Origin: Clostridia bacterium | GTDB taxonomy: Bacteria; Bacillota; Clostridia; CAKSNL01; HGM11501 | Direction of reading: 5' to 3' | NCBI GenBank assembly: GCA_030535815.1 | Contig: JAUNRD010000032.1 | Location: forward strand, 1 to 11,827 | Length of the DNA: 11,827 bases | Shown here: positions 7,877-11,827 of the stretch, piece by piece | Position numbering within the stretch: the stretch's first letter is position 1 | Layout: each line of letters begins with the position of its first letter | Notes under the pieces: generated by a model | What the model was told of the DNA's origin: nothing | Databases searched by the model: none | Seen by the model: only the letters and a program-made list of their open reading frames with translations | Translations under genes and position numbers: made by a program

Positions 7877-8773
7877 ATGGAATGGATTATTGCTTTGATT
7901 GTAATTATTGTGGTTCTTGTTATTTCTAATATCAGGATAGTGTCTCAGGCACACGCCTGTATCGTTGAGCGTTTCGGCGCTTACAATGCCACATGGGGTG
8001 TAGGAATACACTTTAAGGTTCCATTTATTGACAGGGTGTCAAGAATGATAAGCTTAAAGGAACACGTTGCGGATTTTCCGCCTCAGCCCGTTATTACAAA
8101 GGATAACGTAACAATGCAGATAGACACGGTTGTTTATTATCAGATTACGGACCCCAAGCTTTTTACCTACGGAGTTGAGCGTCCTATGATGGCAATTGAA
8201 AATCTTACCGCAACAACTCTCCGTAATATCATAGGTGACTTGGAGCTTGACGAAACCTTAACCAGCCGTGACACCATAAATACCAAGATGCGTGCAATTC
8301 TTGATGAGGCGACAGATCCCTGGGGCATCAAGATAAACCGAGTTGAGCTTAAGAACATCATTCCTCCCAGAGAAATTCAGGATGCCATGGAAAAGCAGAT
8401 GAAGGCTGAACGTGAGCGTCGTGAAGCAATTCTTCGTGCCGAGGGTGACAAGAAATCTGCAATACTCATTGCAGAAGGTGAAAAAGAATCGGCTATTTTA
8501 CGTGCGGACGCCAAGAAGGAAGCGGCTATACGCGAGGCTGAAGGTCAGGCGGAAGCCATCGTAAAGGTGCAGGAGGCTATTGCTGAGGGTATCAGAAAGA
8601 TTAACGAGGCTGCTCCCGGTGAGGCTTATCTTACAATGAAGTCTCTTGAAGCCTTTGAAAAAGCTTCCGACGGTAAGGCTACAAAGATTATTATTCCTTC
8701 TGATTTTCAGGGAATGGCAGCACTTGCGACAGGCATAAAAGAAGTTTTAACCGATCCAAAAGCAGAAAAATAA
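7877..8773 (+). CDS. SPFH/stomatin-prohibitin family membrane protein (QmcA/YbbK-like)
   Basis: A 298-residue membrane scaffold protein of the stomatin/paraslipin group. Residues about 3-21 are a single transmembrane segment. The SPFH (band 7) domain follows at about 25-170, with family motifs VERFGAYNATWGVGIHFKVPFID, PPQPVITKDNVTMQIDTVVYYQI, and TLRNIIGDLELDETLTSRDTIN (positions 35 to about 140). From about residue 171 (MEKQMKAERERREAIL) to 235 an Ala/Glu/Lys-rich coiled coil with AEGxKxSAIL repeats supports ring-like oligomers. The C-terminus (LTMKSLEAFEKASDGKATKIIIPSDFQG) is typical of stomatin-like bacterial proteins. The gene follows nfeD by 12 bases with AAGGAGG at 7863-7869, the usual operon. 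These proteins help form membrane microdomains and regulate proteases or membrane traffic; no specific partner beyond NfeD can be named. Confidence 0.95.
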   Translation: MEWIIALIVIIVVLVISNIRIVSQAHACIVERFGAYNATWGVGIHFKVPFIDRVSRMISLKEHVADFPPQPVITKDNVTMQIDTVVYYQITDPKLFTYGVERPMMAIENLTATTLRNIIGDLELDETLTSRDTINTKMRAILDEATDPWGIKINRVELKNIIPPREIQDAMEKQMKAERERREAILRAEGDKKSAILIAEGEKESAILRADAKKEAAIREAEGQAEAIVKVQEAIAEGIRKINEAAPGEAYLTMKSLEAFEKASDGKATKIIIPSDFQGMAALATGIKEVLTDPKAEK

Positions 8774-8797
8774 AAAAGCGCAACCTTTTTGATGTTT

Positions 8798-8828
8798 AAA
8801 TTGTATTATATGTGAAATAATACAATTT
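8798..8828. repeat. 12-bp perfect inverted repeat before the lipoprotein gene
   Basis: AAATTGTATTAT (8798-8809) is exactly complementary in reverse to 8817-8828, with a 7-base centre. It lies directly before the Shine-Dalgarno AAAGGAAG (8830-8837) of the lipoprotein gene and 24 bases after the SPFH stop. No T-run follows, so it is not an intrinsic terminator. It could be an operator or an RNA hairpin that affects translation. I found no well-spaced sigma-A promoter here; TACAAT at 8821-8826 lacks a partner -35. Confidence 0.8.
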
Positions 8829-8843
8829 GAAAGGAAGATTCTT

Positions 8844-9410
8844 ATGAAAAAAATAATGGCATTGATTCTTGCATCTGCGTTTTTATTTACACTTGCAGCC
8901 TGCACAAAGAAAGAGGAGAACTTAACTCTCGGAGGAGAACTTAAGAAGCAGTTCGTAGAAATTACAGACAGCGGCGAGACAGATCCCTATAAAATTGCGG
9001 AGGCAATAATGGCAAACGAAGCAATTGAGTTTGCACCCATGGTTATGGAAATTGAGCCCGGAATGTTTTTACAGGGATTAACACTTGATACTGTAGAAGG
9101 CTTTGAAAAGGGCGCTATGTTCGGACCTATGATAGGTTCCATTCCCTTTATCGGCTATATCTTCAGCCTCAGCGAGGATGCGGACATTGACGGCTTCATC
9201 AATACACTTACAGAAAATGCAGACTTGAGATGGAATATCTGCGTAAGTGCTGATGAAATGCACACGGAAAAAAGCGGAACAACAGTATTTTTCCTTATGA
9301 GCCCCCTGTCACTTGAGCAGGAAGTGCCCGAAGAAAATCAGGAAGACGTTATGGATATGCCCATAGATGAGCTTCCTATGGATGAACCCGCAGCAATGCC
9401 TGCTGAATAA
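8844..9410 (+). CDS. Putative lipoprotein of unknown function
   Basis: A 188-residue predicted lipoprotein. The N-terminus (MKK, hydrophobic stretch, lipobox LAAC with C20 as the modified cysteine) should attach it to the outer face of the membrane. Residues about 28-155 form one domain that I do not recognise. It has a repeated-looking Met/acid-rich stretch (AIMANEAIEFAPMVMEIEPGMF), a glycine/proline-rich turn (MFGPMIGSIPFIGYIF), and a segment reading RWNICVSADEM. The last about 30 residues are acidic and Pro/Met-rich (EQEVPEENQEDVMDMPIDEL ...) and probably disordered. ATG 8844 has AAAGGAAG upstream. It sits between the SPFH gene and the MBOAT acyltransferase gene and has its own terminator, so its link to either neighbour is unclear. 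The lipoprotein call is firm; the function is open. Confidence 0.85.
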   Translation: MKKIMALILASAFLFTLAACTKKEENLTLGGELKKQFVEITDSGETDPYKIAEAIMANEAIEFAPMVMEIEPGMFLQGLTLDTVEGFEKGAMFGPMIGSIPFIGYIFSLSEDADIDGFINTLTENADLRWNICVSADEMHTEKSGTTVFFLMSPLSLEQEVPEENQEDVMDMPIDELPMDEPAAMPAE

Positions 9411-9415
9411 AAAAT

Positions 9416-9446
9416 AAAAAGCGGAAAGCCGGGCTTTCCGCTTTTT
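9416..9446 (+). terminator. Rho-independent terminator between lipoprotein and MBOAT genes
   Basis: GCGGAAAGC (9421-9429) pairs perfectly with GCTTTCCGC (9433-9441) around a 3-base loop, flanked by five A before and five T after, which extends the stem to 9416-9446. It sits just after the lipoprotein stop and only about 20 bases before the MBOAT ATG. No promoter fits in that gap. Confidence 0.93.
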
Positions 9447-9465
9447 ATAAAGAAACGGTGATTTT

Positions 9466-10860
9466 ATGATTTTTTCGGGAATACCATTTTTGTTTTACTT
9501 TCTCCCGGCAGTACTCATTTTATATTTTATACTTCCTCAAAAAGCGAGAAACGGATGCCTGCTTTTATTCAGCTTAATATTTTACGCCTGGGGCGAGCCT
9601 TTATATATTTTCCTTATGATGGCATCAATCCTTTCAGGCTATTTTCTTGCTCTGGGAATTGAAAAATACAGAGGGAAGACAGCGGAAAAAATATGCTTTG
9701 TATCGGCTGTTATAATAAGTCTTTCGGCACTTGGATTTTTTAAGTATTTTGATTTTGTGACGGGGAGCATCAATTCTCTTACGGGGCTAAATCTCCCGAT
9801 ACTTAAAATTGCACTTCCCATCGGAATAAGCTTTTATACCTTCCAGCTTTTAAGCTATGTGATTGACGTTAAAAGGAAAAGTGTGCCGGCACAGAAAAAT
9901 ATAATTGACCTTGCCTGCTATATCACAATGTTCCCTCAGCTTATCGCAGGCCCCATTGTAAGATACTCGGATATTTTATCCGAGCTTAAGGAGCGTAACC
10001 ACAGCTTTGAGAAAGCTTCCCTCGGCATAAGAAGGTTTGTAATGGGCTTATCCAAAAAGGTTTTGATTGCAAATACCTTGGGTGAGCTTTGCGACGTGTT
10101 TAAGGGAACAAATGAGGAAAGCGTCGTATTTTACTGGATGTATGCCATTTGCACCGCCTTGCAGCTTTACTTCGACTTTTCGGGCTACAGTGATATGGCG
10201 ATAGGCCTTGGGCATATATTCGGCTTTCACTTTATCGAAAACTTCAACTATCCCTTTATTTCAAAAAGCATAGCGGAGTTCTGGAGAAGATGGCATATGA
10301 GCCTCGGAACCTGGTTCCGTGACTATGTATATATCCCCATGGGCGGAAACAGAGTGAAAACTTTAAGGTGGCTTTTTAACATCTTAACAGTGTGGATGCT
10401 TACGGGCCTCTGGCACGGAGCGGCGTGGAACTTTGTTGTATGGGGACTTTTCTTTGCCTTTTTTCTGGTTATTGAAAAGCTGTTTTTATCAAAGCTTCTT
10501 AAAAGGAGTGTGCTTTTATCCCACATCTATGTGATAATAACAGTAATAATAAGCTTTGTTATCTTTTCAGCGAAGGATTTGCCCTCGGCAGGATACGAAA
10601 TAAGTGCACTTTTCGGCTTTGCAGACATTCCCTTTATTACGGGCGAAACCATATATTATCTTAAAAGCTATGGCGTTTTAATCTGTCTTGCCTTAGTGGG
10701 AAGCACACCTTTAGTGAAAATGGCAGCACAAAAGATTGCTGTTAAATGGGAAAAGGCGGCAAATATCATAGAGCCTCTGATTCTTTTTGCCCTCTTCATA
10801 ATTTCTGTTGCTTACCTTGTTGACGGAAGCTTTAACCCGTTTTTATATTTCAGATTTTAA
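9466..10860 (+). CDS. MBOAT family membrane-bound O-acyltransferase (AlgI/PatA/DltB type)
   Basis: A 464-residue polytopic membrane enzyme, predicted to pass acyl (usually acetyl) groups from the cytoplasm across the membrane to a secreted acceptor such as an exopolysaccharide, peptidoglycan or teichoic-type polymer. The opening MIFSGIPFLFYFLPAVLILYF is characteristic of the family. Conserved motifs follow: ALPIGISFYTFQLLSYVIDV (near residue 120), MFPQLIAGPIVRY (155-167), LQLYFDFSGYSDMAIGLG (around 232-249), WRRWHMSLGTWFRDYVYIPMGG (273-294, with H277), and LTGLWHGAAWNFVVWG with the catalytic histidine H317. The length is usual for bacterial MBOATs. The ribosome site is weak (ACGGTGA), but the family start supports ATG 9466. 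The AlgJ/AlgX-like gene follows ten bases downstream, as in AlgI-AlgJ and clostridial MBOAT-DHHW pairs. The substrate cannot be read from the sequence. A terminator lies just upstream, so expression needs read-through or a promoter inside the lipoprotein gene. Confidence 0.95.
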   Translation: MIFSGIPFLFYFLPAVLILYFILPQKARNGCLLLFSLIFYAWGEPLYIFLMMASILSGYFLALGIEKYRGKTAEKICFVSAVIISLSALGFFKYFDFVTGSINSLTGLNLPILKIALPIGISFYTFQLLSYVIDVKRKSVPAQKNIIDLACYITMFPQLIAGPIVRYSDILSELKERNHSFEKASLGIRRFVMGLSKKVLIANTLGELCDVFKGTNEESVVFYWMYAICTALQLYFDFSGYSDMAIGLGHIFGFHFIENFNYPFISKSIAEFWRRWHMSLGTWFRDYVYIPMGGNRVKTLRWLFNILTVWMLTGLWHGAAWNFVVWGLFFAFFLVIEKLFLSKLLKRSVLLSHIYVIITVIISFVIFSAKDLPSAGYEISALFGFADIPFITGETIYYLKSYGVLICLALVGSTPLVKMAAQKIAVKWEKAANIIEPLILFALFIISVAYLVDGSFNPFLYFRF

Positions 10861-10870
10861 GGAGGACGCT

Positions 10871-11827
10871 ATGAATAAAAATATTAAAAACAAAATAACG
10901 GTCTTCCTTTTTGCTCTTTTCATTCTTGCCTTTTCCCTTAGTGCAATTTTTATGGAAAAGGACAGATATACCCAAAGCGAAAGAAGGGCTCTGGCGGAAT
11001 TTCCCGAAATTTCGGGCGAAAGCATATTGTCGGGCGAATTTTCATCGGACTTTGAAAAGTACGCCACGGATAATTTTCCTTTAAGGGATGTCTTCCGCAA
11101 AATTAAAAATTCATCGGAGCTTTACATTTTCGGAAAGCAGGACACCAACGGACTTTACTTGAAGGACGGGCATATATCGAAAATAGAATATCCCGAAAGT
11201 GAAAAAATGGTGGAAAATGCCGCAAAGAAAATTACGGCAATATATGATAGCCATCTTAAGGATACGGCAGAAAACATTTATGTTTCCGTAATCCCGGATA
11301 AGGGAAAGTTTCTGGCAGATGACAGGCTTTCGCTGGACTACGAAGGCTTTGAAGAAAGGTTTTTAAGTAAACTCCCCTTTGCTGCATCCATTAAAATATC
11401 CGATTTATTAACTGCGGATGACTACTACAAAACGGACTCTCACTGGAGGCAGGAAAAAATCCTTCCCGTGGCAGAAAAGCTTCTTTCGGGAATGGGAAAG
11501 AACCTGACTGAAAGCTTTACGGAAAATAAGGTAAAGGACGATTTTTACGGTGTATATGCAGGACAGAGTGCTTTTTACAGTATAAAGGACGAAATCGTGC
11601 TTTTGGAATCGGAAAGCATAAAGGGCGCAACCGTTACAAGCTATGACACGGGAAAGCCCGTGAAAAAGGCGGTTTATACAATGGATGAGCTTGAAAGCGC
11701 AGGCATGGTGGTCGAAGGCACAAGGACCAATGTCGTAAATAACCAGCTCGTAGTCGTTACTCAGCCAGACAGCGATACTGCTGTCACAGGCCTTGCTGAT
11801 ATCGGCAAGGCAAAGAGCATTGCTCTT
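10871..11827 (+). CDS. AlgJ/AlgX-like (DHHW family) O-acetyltransferase partner, 5' part; 3' end runs into ModA-like sequence at window edge
   Basis: The open frame of 319 codons runs off the window without a stop. Residues about 8-28 are a transmembrane signal anchor. The next part is typical of DHHW/AlgJ-like proteins: QSERRALAEFPEIS (36-49), FEKYATDNFPLRD, ELYIFGKQDTNGLYLKDGHI, and VSVIPDKGKF. TDSHW (188-192) supplies the Asp (D189) and His (H191) of the SGNH-like catalytic triad known from AlgX/AlgJ; here the usual DHHW reads DSHW. Residues about 217-270 (DDFYGVYAGQSAFYS ... KGATVTSYDTGKPVKKAVYTM) also fit. The following serine block (usually near a K/R-DSF motif) does not appear. From about residue 271 the sequence resembles ModA instead. 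ATG 10871 is preceded by AAGGAGG (10859-10865) that overlaps the MBOAT stop. The product would add acetyl groups supplied by the MBOAT to an extracytoplasmic polymer. Confidence 0.85.
   Translation, partial: MNKNIKNKITVFLFALFILAFSLSAIFMEKDRYTQSERRALAEFPEISGESILSGEFSSDFEKYATDNFPLRDVFRKIKNSSELYIFGKQDTNGLYLKDGHISKIEYPESEKMVENAAKKITAIYDSHLKDTAENIYVSVIPDKGKFLADDRLSLDYEGFEERFLSKLPFAASIKISDLLTADDYYKTDSHWRQEKILPVAEKLLSGMGKNLTESFTENKVKDDFYGVYAGQSAFYSIKDEIVLLESESIKGATVTSYDTGKPVKKAVYTMDELESAGMVVEGTRTNVVNNQLVVVTQPDSDTAVTGLADIGKAKSIAL
11681..11827 (+). other. ModA-like segment fused in frame to the DHHW gene; likely chimeric junction
   Basis: Residues about 271-319 of the last frame read MDELESAGMVVEGTRTNVV, then NNQLVVVTQPDSDTAVTGL, then ADIGKAKSIAL. 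This matches the middle of periplasmic/lipoprotein molybdate-binding proteins: MDxLExxGxV(V/I)xxSR (often preceded by a DIFISA-type motif), (N/G)NxLV(V/L)(V/I), a short variable loop, (G/S)(L/F)xDLxxAKxIAL(G/A). A true AlgJ-like protein should instead continue with a DPYExFLSG-type motif and the serine block. The upstream side has no ModA N-terminus. The switch falls at about 11681-11703, where a MDELESAG-like stretch could belong to either family. Codon style changes too: GTC for valine is used four times in about 40 codons here but is rare earlier. Family similarity is from memory. Confidence 0.6.

Noticed and set aside
8773..8790. AAAAAG/CTTTTT hairpin after the SPFH gene as a terminator
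   Set aside because: The stem is only six pairs, nearly all A-T, with no T-run beyond the stem itself.
10843..11100. Minus-strand frame of 85 codons overlapping the MBOAT/AlgJ-like boundary
   Set aside because: It overlaps well-supported plus-strand coding sequence and a ribosome site, and reads as low-complexity basic sequence.
1..11827. tRNA, rRNA, CRISPR arrays, insertion sequences or phage genes
   Set aside because: No cloverleaf, array of spaced direct repeats, transposase or phage-like reading frame is visible; gene order and spacing look chromosomal.

Overview
The window looks like a piece of a low-to-moderate GC Gram-positive genome, most likely an uncultured gut or rumen member of the Clostridia. 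Shine-Dalgarno sites are strong (AAGGAGG), promoters are of sigma-A type, signal peptides are typical of Firmicutes, and two secreted proteins end in PF07833 ('copper amine oxidase N-terminal-like') modules, which are common in Clostridia and Paenibacillaceae. All seven recognisable genes lie on the + strand and the standard genetic code holds throughout. The organism is inferred from style only; no rRNA or other marker gene is present.

Region 1 (1-6044) is a two-gene operon for exported carbohydrate-active proteins. A 230-base upstream region carries a 20-bp perfect inverted repeat, three copies of the octamer AATATAGT and an extended -10 promoter. It is followed by a 920-residue secreted protein with a GH99/GH71/WbsX-like catalytic region, a CBM9-like module and a PF07833-like stalk. 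Thirteen bases later comes a 997-residue secreted protein with five tandem F5/8-type-C (discoidin) modules, no evident enzyme, and a PF07833 stalk. A strong terminator closes the unit. The pair probably works at the cell surface, one member hydrolysing or remodelling a glycan and the other binding it.

Region 2 (6130-7375) is a monocistronic unit with promoter, G5-M23 peptidoglycan endopeptidase and terminator. Region 3 (7382-8773) has a near-consensus promoter driving a short NfeD protein and an SPFH/stomatin (QmcA-like) protein, a classic membrane pair. Region 4 (8798-9446) is a 12-bp inverted repeat, a small lipoprotein of unknown function and a terminator. Region 5 (9466 to the end) holds an MBOAT O-acyltransferase of the AlgI/PatB/DltB type followed by an AlgJ/AlgX-like (DHHW) partner, a two-protein system for O-acetylating an extracytoplasmic polysaccharide or cell-wall polymer.

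The oddest point is the very end. The DHHW/AlgJ-like frame stops resembling its family at about base 11681-11703 and continues, without a frame break, into about 45 residues that read like the middle of a molybdate-binding protein (ModA). The catalytic serine region of the AlgJ-like protein is absent. I think an assembly misjoin through a short shared sequence is the most likely cause; a real fusion or recombination is the alternative.
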